Assembly (NCBI GenBank): GCA_963930655.1 | Contig: OZ005605.1 | Location: 8,935,501 to 8,999,500 of the forward strand | Length of the DNA stretch: 64,000 nt | Direction of reading: 5' to 3' | Source: Myrica gale | Taxonomy: Eukaryota > Streptophyta > Magnoliopsida > Fagales > Myricaceae | Part shown: positions 22,760 to 35,599 of the stretch, piece by piece | Numbering within the stretch: the first letter of the stretch is position 1 | How the letters are laid out: each line of letters begins with the position of its first letter | Notes under the pieces: generated by a model | Databases searched by the model: none | What the model was told of the DNA's origin: nothing | Seen by the model: only the letters and a program-made list of their open reading frames with translations | Made by a program: the position numbers and the translations under genes

Positions 22760-23135
22760 TTCCGTCTTTAACATTTTTTAAAAAATTTAAACTGATTCAA
22801 ATTGCAAAGAGACTCTATGTCTTGTTTCTCCCTCTCGGATATCGGTGTGACATTGAAACAAGAGGCTTTGCACATGACAGATTTTACCATCGCATTTAAT
22901 GGTCAATTGGATTGTGGTGTACAAATCGACAAAAATGTCACGAAATTGGAAAAATGGGTGCAATGTGTAATTTTCCTAAAGCACAAAATGGGGTGCAATG
23001 TGTAATTTAACGGCTAATTCGGTTATGGGGTGCAAATCGACGAATTCTAAAAGTTCCTAGATTCAAAGTCTCGAAATTAAAAAATGGGGTACAAAGTGTC
23101 AGTACTCCCATAATTGAGGGGTGAAAAGTATATTT
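22760..23135 (-). mobile_element. Right arm of the fold-back/MULE-like element
   Basis: Inverted, imperfect match to 19022-19290, with repeated GGGGTGCAA(A/T) motifs and CCAATTTCGTGACA (inverted). It continues after the solo LTR copy D. The right boundary near 23135 is approximate. Confidence 0.45.
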
Positions 23136-23596
23136 TTCCATTAATTGAATTTTATATTAAACCAAACCACATCATTTTGTAAGTTGGATTGCATTCCTCC
23201 TATTAAAGCCTTAAGAGGGTCATATGGAACCTGTTATCAAGAACAACATCTAGAAAAAAAGTGTCGATTCCGTGTCTGAAAAGGGCTGTAATCTTATTTT
23301 GGATTAATCCTATGTGGATAAACTTTATTTCGGAATACGTCTTTTGTGAGATTCTTCCTGAGGACTTGGCCAAGGACTCTATTCATTATGATCTCGGTCG
23401 CAATATATTCTTAATGCACCCAAATATTTTCGGAAATATCCAAATTCATCCGTTCTCAGGATTTGTCGGTTCATTATAAAAAAAATACACGAATTGACAA
23501 AGTTAACCCAAACCTCTACAAAACTGCTAAATATTAATTTGGAATAAAATTTTGAACCAAGACGCTTTGAAACAGAAATCAAACCTAGATTAATAG

Positions 23597-23700
23597 ATTC
23601 GAAGGATCTAGAAATACCAAAACAATGGTTACTCTCAGATGTTGTTCAAACCAATGAACAATTAAAAAAATATATTAGAAATACAAGCTTCTGGCAAAAA
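23597..23700 (-). repeat. Dispersed repeat shared with 8225-8325
   Basis: Inverted copy of the segment at 8225-8325, over about 100 bp. Origin unknown. Confidence 0.6.
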
Positions 23701-23899
23701 ATTGTATTTCCAGAATTTTTTTAGAAATTTTTTCCATGTGTTGGCGAAACTTGACCTTTTGTTGTAAATTAAAATTTTTCATACACCATTTATTCATCAT
23801 AAAATTCTCTAGGGAGTCTAGGAATATGAAAATCTTTTACCTATATTCGTGTAGAGAATTGACTGAAATATTCGTGGAAGGCTTAGCATAAATCTCTCT

Positions 23900-24293
23900 A
23901 TATCTCTTTAATATACAATCTCTCTCTCACATGCCCAATCAAGGATCCATATGTCATTTAAACAACCGTCAGCAATGCTAACTGCAATTACAATCTCTGA
24001 ACCATCAGAGGTTTTCTCGACAACACCAGTTATATTTGATGAACTTTTTGTGCTGCTTTCCTCCTTATTCTTCAACTTTGGACACTTGGCCTTATATTGA
24101 CCGAATTTGTGACAATAGTAACACTGCACACTTCACAGTTTTATAGTGATCGACCTTTGAATTTTATTGTACTATTATCCAAGCCTTTTTCATTGGATCT
24201 ACCTCTTTCAAAAGCAATTTTGACAAATAGACTTTCAGCCTGACGATTACAATCTTGTCCACTCAATTTGTTCTCAACTCCTTAGAATTCATA
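23900..24293 (-). mobile_element. Old Ty1/Copia fossil, gag remnant (left of the Gypsy insertion)
   Basis: A minus-strand frame (24129-23908) has a CCHC-knuckle-like segment (CYYCHKFGQYKAKC) and a following WILDWA stretch typical of a Copia gag-protease junction. The coding sequence was cut by the Gypsy element at 24294, whose TCATA duplication rejoins it to 32875. A fossil with several breaks. Its other LTR was not identified with confidence. Confidence 0.6.
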
Positions 24294-25382
24294 TGTCACG
24301 CCCCGAACGCTAGCCCGAAGGGGGTTAATGACAGCCGCGAACATCCACTCAATGAATGTTCCAGCGTTTCTCTTAATCATGCAGCGGATTTTTTTTTTTA
24401 TACAAATACATAAAACACCTACAACTGAGAGAGATGGGCCAAAGAGATTTACATAAACTTCAACTTACACAATTGACTACAACGGCAATAGTGAAAGCAT
24501 CCAAATTACATGTCATGTCTGCATGACTGAAGTACAAGTCCTAAGGGATTCCAACAAAACCTTTATAAGGACCTACTCAATACATATAAGTAATACATCT
24601 TGAATCCTTATACACATAACATAGACATTCACAGGATGCCTGATAGTACTTCCTATGAACTCTTCAACTTCTGATTCTGATAACCACGACTAAGATACTA
24701 GACATCAAAAACCTTGAACTCTAATAGTCCGAATAACCCATGACCACCACACGACGGAGGCTCATGATGACTCTTCAAAATTACATCTAACCTTTAATGA
24801 ACAACAAAGAGGGATGAGGACGTTCCCATCGGTCCCTCTTCTAGATTTTCCCACCTGAATTGTTATCTGGAATGATACAATTGAAAACATCTGTGAGTCG
24901 AAAGACTCAGTAAGGAATTATAATTAAAACATGAGCTTGAAATCATGGTTTGCAAATATGAACTTGAAATCGTGAGTTTGAAACCATGAACTTATTCTTT
25001 GAACTCATAATCTTGAACTTGAAATCATACACTTGCTTTTAAACTTGAAATCATCATGAACTCGATATCATAATGAATTTAAAATTATAAGCATGCACTT
25101 GACTTAAAATCATAAGCATGCGCTTAAACTTGAAATAATTACAAACTTGAACATAATGTAATTCAAGTACAACTTGAAATATCATGAGCTTTAACTTTAA
25201 ATATCATGTATACGTATATAATTCATGCATGATCATGAATCGTGATGCACGTGTATGCCTCATGATTGCATATGCACATGCACTTGCTCTTTTCAACATC
25301 TCTTATACTTATACAGCTCTTTCTTTTGGAAAATCTTTTCCATTCTTATCCTATGGGCTACTTGAGCTCCATTTACCCCTGG

Positions 25383-25680
25383 CATCAGGGTTGTGCGTTC
25401 CCGTTGGAACTGTCCCCTATTTCCCTTGGGGACCTTACATATGGTCGAACTAGCACACCTTCTCAATGTCCTTCAGTGGCTAGACACGACTCTTGGAGGT
25501 TCACACCTTCTTGCAAGCATCCTTCAGTGTGATTGCACATACCTCCCGGACTACCCATCCTTCTTGCAAGCATCCTTCGGTATGGGTGTCCTAGGTGACA
25601 TCCATCCTTCACGTAAACGTCCTTCGGTATGGATGCACCTTCTTGACTTGGTACGGTACCGACCGACTTGGGTTCATTAA
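25383..25680 (-). repeat. Hairpin array in the 3' LTR
   Basis: In the LTR sense direction the same units as in copy A occur: CATCCA/TGGATG-type, ACCCAT/ATGGGT-type and TCACA/TGTGA-type stems around GAAGGA and AGAAGG. The long frame on the opposite strand is a by-product of this array and is not called as a gene. Confidence 0.75.
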
Positions 25681-26594
25681 CTTACTTGAAACTTAACATA
25701 AAGTAGCATAAAAATGGTACTTTCATTTGCATAAAATTTCTCCTTCTTTCTTATGAGAAAAATAAATGCAAATGCAATTGCTCATGACGTGCTCATGTCA
25801 TGCTTGATGATGAGTAATCAACTTATCATAAAATGTTTCTAATGCTCTTGATAGTTCGTGCTTAATGACAAATATCTCATAAACCTTTCATGTTTATTTG
25901 CACAAAAACTTCTTTCATGCTTTCATACAAATACGTATACGATGTCATGCTTGTTGAGAAATAACTTGTCATGCGTGGTTATAAACATGTTATGCTTATT
26001 CATAAAAACATGATGTGTATCATTCCAGTTTTGTAAAGCGTAAGTTGCTACTTACTATTTTCACTTACAAACGTAAGCTCCTCTTACTTTGCTTGCTTGT
26101 GGGTTGAATGCCCCTTTACCTACAATTGGATCATACCATTGTTATTCATAGGTTTACTAGACGTATAGAGTAATCAATCAATTACTCACGCTTCATCATA
26201 CAAAATCGTCCTTATTCCTCATTCAATATCTCATACTTATTCCTCGTTCAATATCTCATACTTTGTCATACACATACTTCATCGTACAAAATCATCCAAC
26301 GCCCACGAAATTTGCCCCAAGTGCGCTCCTCATATAACTTCATATACAAGACGTAGACTTTACACATACAACTCAAAACTTCCAACCAAAAACAATGATT
26401 TCATCACTAGAACAAAGGTTATTGCATCTATTTCACTCCCTTTGGTCTTTTATCAAACACCTAGTATGCAAGTTGGTTTCTCTTGGGTTTATAAATTCCC
26501 AGATCTAACCACACTTTCCATGGCTTTGTGCACAATCCATACAACTCTCTAAAACTCACTAGATCTACATTTTCTTCAAAGAAAACACATGAAT

Positions 26595-26680
26595 CTCAAG
26601 GAGAAATCTAACAACACACAACCATCACAACAACCAAGGAGAAATCTAACAACACACAACCATCACAACAACCATTCAAA
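26595..26680. repeat. Tandem duplication, about 39-bp unit
   Basis: A unit starting AAGGAGAAATCTAACAACAC occurs twice in a row. It is repeated in the other LTR at 31906-31991. Confidence 0.75.
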
Positions 26681-26998
26681 GGAAAAAGAGAACATAGGTG
26701 AAAATGGGTATGGCTTGGCCGGCCATAACCACTCACCTCCTTCTCTCTCTCTTTCTTTCTCTTCTTCCTTTTCTTCTTCTTCTTTTCTCCTTCTTCTTCT
26801 TCTTTCTTTCTTTTCTTCTCTTCTCTTCTCTTCTTCGGTGGGAGCTAGGGCAAAATGACTTTTCGATTTGGGGGTGGGCTGCTTATACATAAAGGGGCTT
26901 GGGGAAAAGACAAGGCTGCCCTCCCTTATTTCCCCCTTTTTCACATGAATTTCACCTCACGTATTTTCAATCCGTAAAATTTCGGAATGTAGTTATAT

Positions 26999-27456
26999 GT
27001 GTCGACACTATCACTCAAGGTGTCGACACTTACAACACATTTAGTAAGATGTGTCGACACCATCACTCACGGTGTCGACACTTCCAACACTTAGCCAAAG
27101 TGGGAAAATGTAAACTCTCGGGTTTCAGTTAGATGTGTCGACACCATCACTCAAGGTGTCGACACTTCCATCACTTGGTCAAAATTCACGGGAGTTCTGG
27201 AAAAATGCACACTTTCGGGTTTTAGTTGGATGTGTCGACACCATCACTCAAGGTGTCGACACTTCCAACACTTAGTAAAAATCACTCTAGTTCCGGAAAG
27301 ATATAAACGCTCGGGTATCAGTCTAATGTGTCGACACTATTACCCAAGGTGTCGACACTTACAACACTTAGTCAAAATTCACTTTGGGCTCCTGAAAAAG
27401 GTAAACTTTCGGGTGTTACACTAATGTGTCGACACTATGCTCCAATGTGTCGACAC
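26999..27456. repeat. GTGTCGACAC paired-palindrome tandem array (3' LTR)
   Basis: Six units with a period of about 50-100 bp. Each has two copies of the 10-bp palindrome GTGTCGACAC (or close) separated by about 12 nt (ATCACTCAAG-like). Unit starts are near 26999, 27051, 27134, 27230, 27329 and 27424. Confidence 0.85.
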
Positions 27457-27558
27457 TTACCTCAAAAATCACAAATTTAATCATACATACACTTGCAATA
27501 ATACGTACTTAAGAGGTCATAAGCAATAACTTGACAGACCTAAAATCGGGGTCTCACA

Positions 27559-29605
27559 TCCTCCCCTCCTTACAGAAATTCCGTCCTCGGAATTCGATTC
27601 TTCGTCCTTGACTCTTGCTCATTTTGTCTAAACCTTATCTGTTTTTTCTACATATATAAGGTTCTCTTAATGTGCAAGGGCTCATACTCTAAGAAATAGG
27701 TAGGGCCACTGGTACGTCATGGTACCCCATGGTACCCATTCGGTCTAAAATCCCAAAAGATTTTATTCGCACTCAAACGTCTATTCAAACTTGGCATTTT
27801 TCTTAATCAACGATGTCAATAGTATAACTATCTTTGTAAACCCCTCGATGAACCTTCGGTAGTATCCTGTTAACCCGAGGAAACTCCTTATTTCCTTCAC
27901 ATTTATTGGCCTTGGCCATTAGGATACATCATCGACCTTACCGTGTTCCACGACAATCCCCTTTCCTGAAACTACATGCCCCGAAAATCAGACTTGCTCC
28001 AACCAAAATTTACACTTAGAGAATTGACCTCCTTCTTTCACCTTCGACTGATGATACCTCGATCTCCAGTCAATCTTTGAGGATACTTATGTCTGTTATA
28101 ACTTAATCGAACAGGTCATCAATATAAAGGTAACGTGTATCTATTCTTTATAGCCACCTTACACTTGGCCGTATAAACCCTTCCTCCAGAAGTTCTTCTA
28201 TTTGGACCTTTAGCTCCTTCAGCTCTACTGGAGCCATTCGATACGATACTTTAGAAGGTAATTCTAACTCAGTACCAATTCCACTTCTCTATCTGGGGTA
28301 ACCTTGGTATTTCTTTCGGAAAACATCGGGAAATTCGTTCACTATTGGGGTCTGCTCCACTGTAGCAGCCTCCCTCTCGGTATCATTTGCCAGGATTAAA
28401 AGTCCTTCATGACCTCTTTACAACCTAGTTGGTCGACATACTCGCTGGCCTTCGCCCCATTTTTTTTTTCTCATACATGGGAAACAACAACCCGGTCTCC
28501 CCTCCTTTTCCTCATCATAACGATTCATACGAGCACCATGCGCTGTCAACCAATTCATGCCTAATATGATGTCAAACCACCATCTCCATTACCATCAAAT
28601 TAGCTAATACTATATGCCCCTCACTTTCAATTAGGCATTCTTTATAATTTGATCACCACCATTAGACTACATTATAGTGGATTTACTCATGCATTCGGGT
28701 AATCCTCCACATTTAGAAAAATTGGTAGTCAAGTTTCCTCAACCTAATTTCTGCAATTCAATCGACAAACATTCTTTATAACCGTCTTAACTCTTCAAAT
28801 GAGCCACTGTATCATCATGAAGATCACTAATCAATCTAAATGGCCCCGAAGCACCCTAATCATCATTTCAATGTCTCTTATGCCATGGTCAATTCTAATG
28901 GCATCAATAAGCGCTTATAACAACAATCTTCAGCGCAAAATATCTTCTCAGATATATCTCTTTCCTAATCCAAGATCATACTCTGTTCATAAATGAGCAT
29001 TAGTGCATACTTAAGCTCCTTACAATTGATCAACAAATTCCTTATCTGGGCGGTATAAAACTCCAATAGTTCCTCGATTCCCTGTTCGTATAATCTCAAA
29101 TGCAGACCAAGTCTAATTACAAAATTCATTATCCTCAAAACAACTCATTGTCTTGAATTCCTAAGCCTTAATAAGTCAAAGAGCAATAACTATTCCTCAG
29201 CCAAAATCTGACCCTCTGACTAAAATCAGGTGTTCCGGCAAACTCCATTCGGAAGTCTACCAAAATCAAAACTTACTGCGATAAAAATTTCTTCCAGGGT
29301 CTGCGTAATCATATCCTTAGGTAACCTTAATCATTTGTTCCTTGTTGCACCTGTTCAGTGACAAGCCGAGCCATGTGTTCTAAAACATCATCAGTAGTGA
29401 CATTCGATTCTCTGAGTCCCCAATTCTCTTTTGGTCCTCTAGGTGTCATTCTGCACTTTCAAAGTCTTTATTCACTATGAGCTCATAATGAGTCTATGTC
29501 ACCAGTCTAGTGTACTTGATGCCTAACACATAGTTAACTCTTAGGGTTCTAATCTATACCTTATGTCTCCTGGCCCAAAGCTCTATTTCCTCTGATACCA
29601 TTTTC
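27559..29605 (-). pseudogene. Internal region of the young Gypsy element: decayed pol
   Basis: Short for a Gypsy interior. On the minus strand, pieces resemble Gypsy protease (DIILGMNWL-type segment near 28530-28590) and the RT C-terminal region ([15 protein letters not shown]-type segment near 27860-27910). Many breaks; a fossil. The primer site is at 29589-29600 and the polypurine tract at 27559-27571. No envelope-like region seen. Confidence 0.8.
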
Positions 29606-30693
29606 TGTCACGCCCCGAACGCTAGCCCGAAGGGGGTTAATGACAGCCGCGAACATCCACTCAATGAATGTTCCAGCGTTTCTCTTAATCATGCAGCGGA
29701 TTTTTTTTTTATACAAATACATAAAACACCTACAACTGAGAGAGATGGGCCAAAGAGATTTACATAAACTTCAACTTACACAATTGACTACAACGGCAAT
29801 AGTGAAAGCATCCAAATTACATGTCATGTCTGCATGACTGAAGTACAAGTCCTAAGGGATTCCAACAAAACCTTTATAAGGACCTACTCAATACATATAA
29901 GTAATACATCTTGAATCCTTATACACATAACATAGACATTCACAGGATGCCTGATAGTACTTCCTATGAACTCTTCAACTTCTGATTCTGATAACCACGA
30001 CTAAGATACTAGACATCAAAAACCTTGAACTCTAATAGTCCGAATAACCCATGACCACCACACGACGGAGGCTCATGATGACTCTTCAAAATTACATCTA
30101 ACCTTTAATGAACAACAAAGAGGGATGAGGACGTTCCCATCGGTCCCTCTTCTAGATTTTCCCACCTGAATTGTTATCTGGAATGATACAATTGAAAACA
30201 TCTGTGAGTCGAAAGACTCAGTAAGGAATTATAATTAAAACATGAGCTTGAAATCATGGTTTGCAAATATGAACTTGAAATCGTGAGTTTGAAACCATGA
30301 ACTTATTCTTTGAACTCATAATCTTGAACTTGAAATCATACACTTGCTTTTAAACTTGAAATCATCATGAACTCGATATCATAATGAATTTAAAATTATA
30401 AGCATGCACTTGACTTAAAATCATAAGCATGCGCTTAAACTTGAAATAATTACAAACTTGAACATAATGTAATTCAAGTACAACTTGAAATATCATGAGC
30501 TTTAACTTTAAATATCATGTATACGTATATAATTCATGCATGATCATGAATCGTGATGCACGTGTATGCCTCATGATTGCATATGCACATGCACTTGCTC
30601 TTTTCAACATCTCTTATACTTATACAGCTCTTTCTTTTGGAAAATCTTTTCCATTCTTATCCTATGGGCTACTTGAGCTCCATTTACCCCTGG

Positions 30694-30991
30694 CATCAGG
30701 GTTGTGCGTTCCCGTTGGAACTGTCCCCTATTTCCCTTGGGGACCTTACATATGGTCGAACTAGCACACCTTCTCAATGTCCTTCAGTGGCTAGACACGA
30801 CTCTTGGAGGTTCACACCTTCTTGCAAGCATCCTTCAGTGTGATTGCACATACCTCCCGGACTACCCATCCTTCTTGCAAGCATCCTTCGGTATGGGTGT
30901 CCTAGGTGACATCCATCCTTCACGTAAACGTCCTTCGGTATGGATGCACCTTCTTGACTTGGTACGGTACCGACCGACTTGGGTTCATTAA
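30694..30991 (-). repeat. Hairpin array in the 5' LTR
   Basis: Identical by eye to the array at 25383-25680. Confidence 0.75.
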
Positions 30992-32309
30992 CTTACTTGA
31001 AACTTAACATAAAGTAGCATAAAAATGGTACTTTCATTTGCATAAAATTTCTCCTTCTTTCTTATGAGAAAAATAAATGCAAATGCAATTGCTCATGACG
31101 TGCTCATGTCATGCTTGATGATGAGTAATCAACTTATCATAAAATGTTTCTAATGCTCTTGATAGTTCGTGCTTAATGACAAATATCTCATAAACCTTTC
31201 ATGTTTATTTGCACAAAAACTTCTTTCATGCTTTCATACAAATACGTATACGATGTCATGCTTGTTGAGAAATAACTTGTCATGCGTGGTTATAAACATG
31301 TTATGCTTATTCATAAAAACATGATGTGTATCATTCCAGTTTTGTAAAGCGTAAGTTGCTACTTACTATTTTCACTTACAAACGTAAGCTCCTCTTACTT
31401 TGCTTGCTTGTGGGTTGAATGCCCCTTTACCTACAATTGGATCATACCATTGTTATTCATAGGTTTACTAGACGTATAGAGTAATCAATCAATTACTCAC
31501 GCTTCATCATACAAAATCGTCCTTATTCCTCATTCAATATCTCATACTTATTCCTCGTTCAATATCTCATACTTTGTCATACACATACTTCATCGTACAA
31601 AATCATCCAACGCCCACGAAATTTGCCCCAAGTGCCCTCCTCATATAACTTCATATACAAGACGTAGACTTTACACATACAACTCAAAACTTCCAACCAA
31701 AAACAATGATTTCATCACTAGAACAAAGGTTATTGCATCTATTTCACTCCCTTTGGTCTTTTATCAAACACCTAGTATGCAAGTTGGTTTCTCTTGGGTT
31801 TATAAATTCCCAGATCTAACCACACTTTCCATGGCTTTGTGCACAATCCATACAACTCTCTAAAACTCACTAGATCTACATTTTCTTCAAAGAAAACACA
31901 TGAATCTCAAGGAGAAATCTAACAACACACAACCATCACAACAACCAAGGAGAAATCTAACAACACACAACCATCACAACAACCATTCAAAGGAAAAAGA
32001 GAACATAGGTGAAAATGGGTATGGCTTGGCCGGCCATAACCACTCACCTCCTTCTCTCTCTCTTTCTTTCTCTTCTTCCTTTTCTTCTTCTTCTTTTCTC
32101 CTTCTTCTTCTTCTTTCTTTCTTTTCTTCTCTTCTCTTCTCTTCTTCGGTGGGAGCTAGGGCAAAATGACTTTTCGATTTGGGGGTGGGCTGCTTATACA
32201 TAAAGGGGCTTGGGGAAAAGACAAGGCTGCCCTCCCTTATTTCCCCCTTTTTCACATGAATTTCACCTCACGTATTTTCAATCCGTAAAATTTCGGAATG
32301 TAGTTATAT

Positions 32310-32767
32310 GTGTCGACACTATCACTCAAGGTGTCGACACTTACAACACATTTAGTAAGATGTGTCGACACCATCACTCACGGTGTCGACACTTCCAACA
32401 CTTAGCCAAAGTGGGAAAATGTAAACTCTCGGGTTTCAGTTAGATGTGTCGACACCATCACTCAAGGTGTCGACACTTCCATCACTTGGTCAAAATTCAC
32501 GGGAGTTCTGGAAAAATGCACACTTTCGGGTTTTAGTTGGATGTGTCGACACCATCACTCAAGGTGTCGACACTTCCAACACTTAGTAAAAATCACTCTA
32601 GTTCCGGAAAGATATAAACGCTCGGGTATCAGTCTAATGTGTCGACACTATTACCCAAGGTGTCGACACTTACAACACTTAGTCAAAATTCACTTTGGGC
32701 TCCTGAAAAAGGTAAACTTTCGGGTGTTACACTAATGTGTCGACACTATGCTCCAATGTGTCGACAC
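32310..32767. repeat. GTGTCGACAC paired-palindrome tandem array (5' LTR)
   Basis: Same six units as at 26999-27456, in the twin LTR. Confidence 0.85.
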
Positions 32768-32874
32768 TTACCTCAAAAATCACAAATTTAATCATACATA
32801 CACTTGCAATAATACGTACTTAAGAGGTCATAAGCAATAACTTGACAGACCTAAAATCGGGGTCTCACATCATA

Positions 32875-33532
32875 GCAGACTTTACATCTACAAGGAGATG
32901 GTATCTTTACCTTATATATAACATTGAGTTGACAAAATTCTCAAACGAATCAGGTAGTGAACACAACATGATCAGGGCTTGATCTTCATCATCAAGCTTA
33001 GTGCCTATATTCTTTACATCCACGATGATTTTATTAAATTTTATCAAGATGTTCAGATATAAGCATACTCTCCTTCATCTTAAGGGTATACATCGTTGCT
33101 TTAAATACAAACTGTTGGTAAGGGACTTCTTCATATAAAGGTTGTTCAACTTCTTCCAAGGTCTGGCGGCAGTTTCCTCATCCGTAACATCTCATTAAAC
33201 TTCAACTGAAAGAGACAACATAATCTCATTGTGCGCCTAGAATGTTCGCCAAGCCTTGTTGTCGTAACAAAGCACACATCTTGATGCGCCATAAACTGAA
33301 GCTATACGCTATTCTCGCCATCAAATTTCTCTACTTCAAACTTTGTAGTAGCCATAACTAAGAACAAATAATCTTAGCTCTGATATCAATTTATTGTAAC
33401 AAGAATAAATATTCAAGATGGCCAATGAGTAGAGAAATGAGAATAAAATCAGCAACCACAAAAAACATCAAGATTTAACTGGTTTGACTTTAAAGCCTAC
33501 ATCCACTGCCGGAAAATCAAGAATAAATACAA
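32875..33532 (-). mobile_element. Old Ty1/Copia fossil, gag start, primer site and LTR edge
   Basis: On the minus strand the sequence reads LTR edge (ending TTGTTACA near 33395), then a GATATCAGAGC-type Met-tRNA primer site, then a gag start of the MATTKFEVEKF type near 33355. The gag continues to 32875, where the young Gypsy element cut it. The LTR continues to the right until the Mutator-like element at 33533. A fossil with many breaks. Confidence 0.65.
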
Positions 33533-33646
33533 GACTTAATTACCTTATAGGTCCCTGTGGTATCCAACTTTTACAAAATAGACCTTGTGGTATGACTTTC
33601 AACAAAATGGTCCCTGTGGTATAATTTTGAGATAAATTAATCCCTC

Positions 33647-34867
33647 GTGAGTCCTAGATTTCAGGATTAAGGCAACCCAAGAGGGGGTGAATTGGTTTTC
33701 TAAACTTTTCAGTTAAAACCCCCAAAGTTGTGTTTGCAAGTAAATACTACTTTAGCACAAGTATATAATATGCAGAACTGTAAATAAGTGCTAAAGTAAG
33801 GAGAAAGGTAAGAGTAGCGAACACAGTATTTTTAGGTGGTTCGGCAAACTCGCCTACTTCCAACCCTCAAGCTCCTTCACCGAGCCTTGAGGTTTTCCAC
33901 TATCTTCAACCAATAGCTTACACACTAGCTTCCGGGTGCTAGTGAGCCGTACAAGTGTTTTCCCGGGATCAACAACCAAACCCACCCAAGTGTTTTTTCT
34001 GGCTCACCAAGCTTGAGATATACACTCTCAAAGCTTCTTCTTTAGTGAACAACCTCACTAAAGGAAACACCTCTTTTGATAGGTAGATTGAAGAACAAGA
34101 TTCTCTCAAAGAGTAGATATAAAAATTGAAAGCTCTATCTCTTTATTCACACAAAGACAAGGATATGAAAATGTGTTTTGTGTGAATGCTATGAGAAATA
34201 TAGAATAGGAAGGTTTAGAATATTTCTCAAGTAGTAGAAATGATATGTGGTCATTGGGTATACATTTTAGACGAAATGAATGTGTATTTATAGGCCACAT
34301 ATAAAAACTAGCCGTTGGGAGTTTTTGCAAAATGAGTCGGTCGACCGCTACATGAACCGGTTGACCGCTTCAAGTTACCGTTACCCAACGGTCATATTGT
34401 CAGAAGCTTCAACTGCTTGTCAAAATCATCCGGTCGACTGCTACATGAGGTGATCGAAGTACTGGTCGACCGCTTGAACAGCCGGTCGACCTCCTCAACT
34501 TAAGAATGATCCGGTTCTTTTAAAAACAAGGTTTTTGACCACTTTTAAACACCCAATTTTGAAGACATACTTCCCATAAGTATATGAAGGTTTGGAGGTT
34601 TGATTGGGGTGTTTTTGAAACCTATAAAAAATATTTTAATCTTTCAAACAAAACTTAAAACGGTTTATGCATGTTTTGAAAGATATGCAAGTGCGTGATT
34701 CAAATCCTTGTCAGATGTGAAATAAAGAGTTATAAAGATTATACCTTAAGGTCTTTGCATCTTATTGTTCTTTTTTCTTCAAGGTTTGGCTCTTTTTATC
34801 AAGTTGTCTTTGTCTTTGAAGATGTCCAACAATCATCAAAATCTCGATTGTGCACAAAAAGCCAACA
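33647..34867 (-). repeat. 3' LTR of the Copia element
   Basis: 1221 bp, matching 37269-38553 with several small differences. It contains CGGTCGACCG-type palindromes at 34338-34495 in contexts like GGTCGACCGCTACATGA. Confidence 0.9.
34338..34495. repeat. CGGTCGACCG-type palindrome cluster (3' LTR)
   Basis: About six degenerate copies of the 10-bp palindrome CGGTCGACCG within 160 bp. The equivalent cluster in the other LTR is at 37977-38135. Confidence 0.75.
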
Positions 34868-35599
34868 ATCTCCCCCTTTTTTATGATGACAATAAAGTGA
34901 TAGTTTTGGGATGACTCCCCCTATCTTTTGCAATTGGACAAACATTTGAAAACTTGAAGAAAAAACATTAGTAGCCATTGGATTCATAAAGAGTAATACA
35001 ATTAAAACACAATCCAATTAAAAGGAGAATATATAGTTATCAAAACTATTAGCACATTTCTCCTCCCTTGTCACATCAAAATGACAAAGGATACGTATCT
35101 CTCCAAATATGCATTCTAAAAACAAAGGGAATCCAAGCATGTAGACATTTAAGAATTCTCCCCCTTTGTCAATCAAAATGAGAATGCATGTATGGAATTC
35201 AAAAGTTCATTTTTAAACCAAAAGAACAAGTTTGGGTTTTAAATGACACTCTCATTGAAATGGTATAGAGGATGTCTAACGGGGACTCAAGAGTCCATCG
35301 CTATTATGATAGTAACCCACCGAGTGGGTTTGTACCAACCTCTTAGCTACCAACAACAATTTAAAAGTCATTTTCAACTAAAAAAGTTTAAGCTCACAAA
35401 AGTCATAACAAATACATGATTTTGAAAAAATGTTAGCTCACAGATGTTCCATCTTGATAAATGCAAGAGTTATGTCAAAGGTGAAAATATTTGCATTTGT
35501 AAGATTAACAACCAAGGAATCATCATAGAAGATAATTGACCAATAATTTAAAAACTTATTCTCAAATAAGGATTTAGATGTTACCAAAGGTTTCCCCTT

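Larger units (their letters stand above)
24294..27558 (-). repeat. 3' LTR of the young Gypsy element
   Basis: Shares family landmarks with the solo LTRs: arm at 24867-24879, TGAGTC-GAAA-GACTCA at 24894-24909, hairpin array at 25383-25680, opposite arm at 26016-26028, pyrimidine tract at 26735-26840 and GTGTCGACAC repeats at 26999-27456. Confidence 0.93.
24294..32869 (-). mobile_element. Young Ty3/Gypsy element with long LTRs (Tekay/Del-like)
   Basis: Two 3.26-kb LTRs (24294-27558 and 29606-32869) flank a short 2047-bp interior, and TCATA lies on both sides (24289-24293 and 32870-32874). The interior has an initiator-Met primer site at 29589-29600 and a polypurine tract at 27559-27571. The LTRs are almost identical (one substitution and one T-run length difference noticed), so insertion was very recent. 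The interior holds only decayed pol pieces, so the element looks non-autonomous. The Tekay/Del call rests on the LTR length, the Met-tRNA primer and Gypsy-type RT sequence. Confidence 0.93.
29606..32869 (-). repeat. 5' LTR of the young Gypsy element
   Basis: Nearly identical twin of 24294-27558, offset by 5311-5312 bp. It carries the same arms (30179-30191 and about 31327-31339), hairpins and arrays. Confidence 0.93.

Noticed and set aside
26589-26944. Leucine/serine-rich and arginine/glutamate-rich frames over the pyrimidine tract (also at 31900-32255)
   Set aside because: Low-complexity translations of a CT/GA-rich LTR tract; no domain and no codon structure.
26999-27456. Regularly spaced palindromes resembling a CRISPR array
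   Set aside because: Plant nuclear DNA, irregular spacing, spacers also repeated, no cas genes. It is a tandem array within an LTR.
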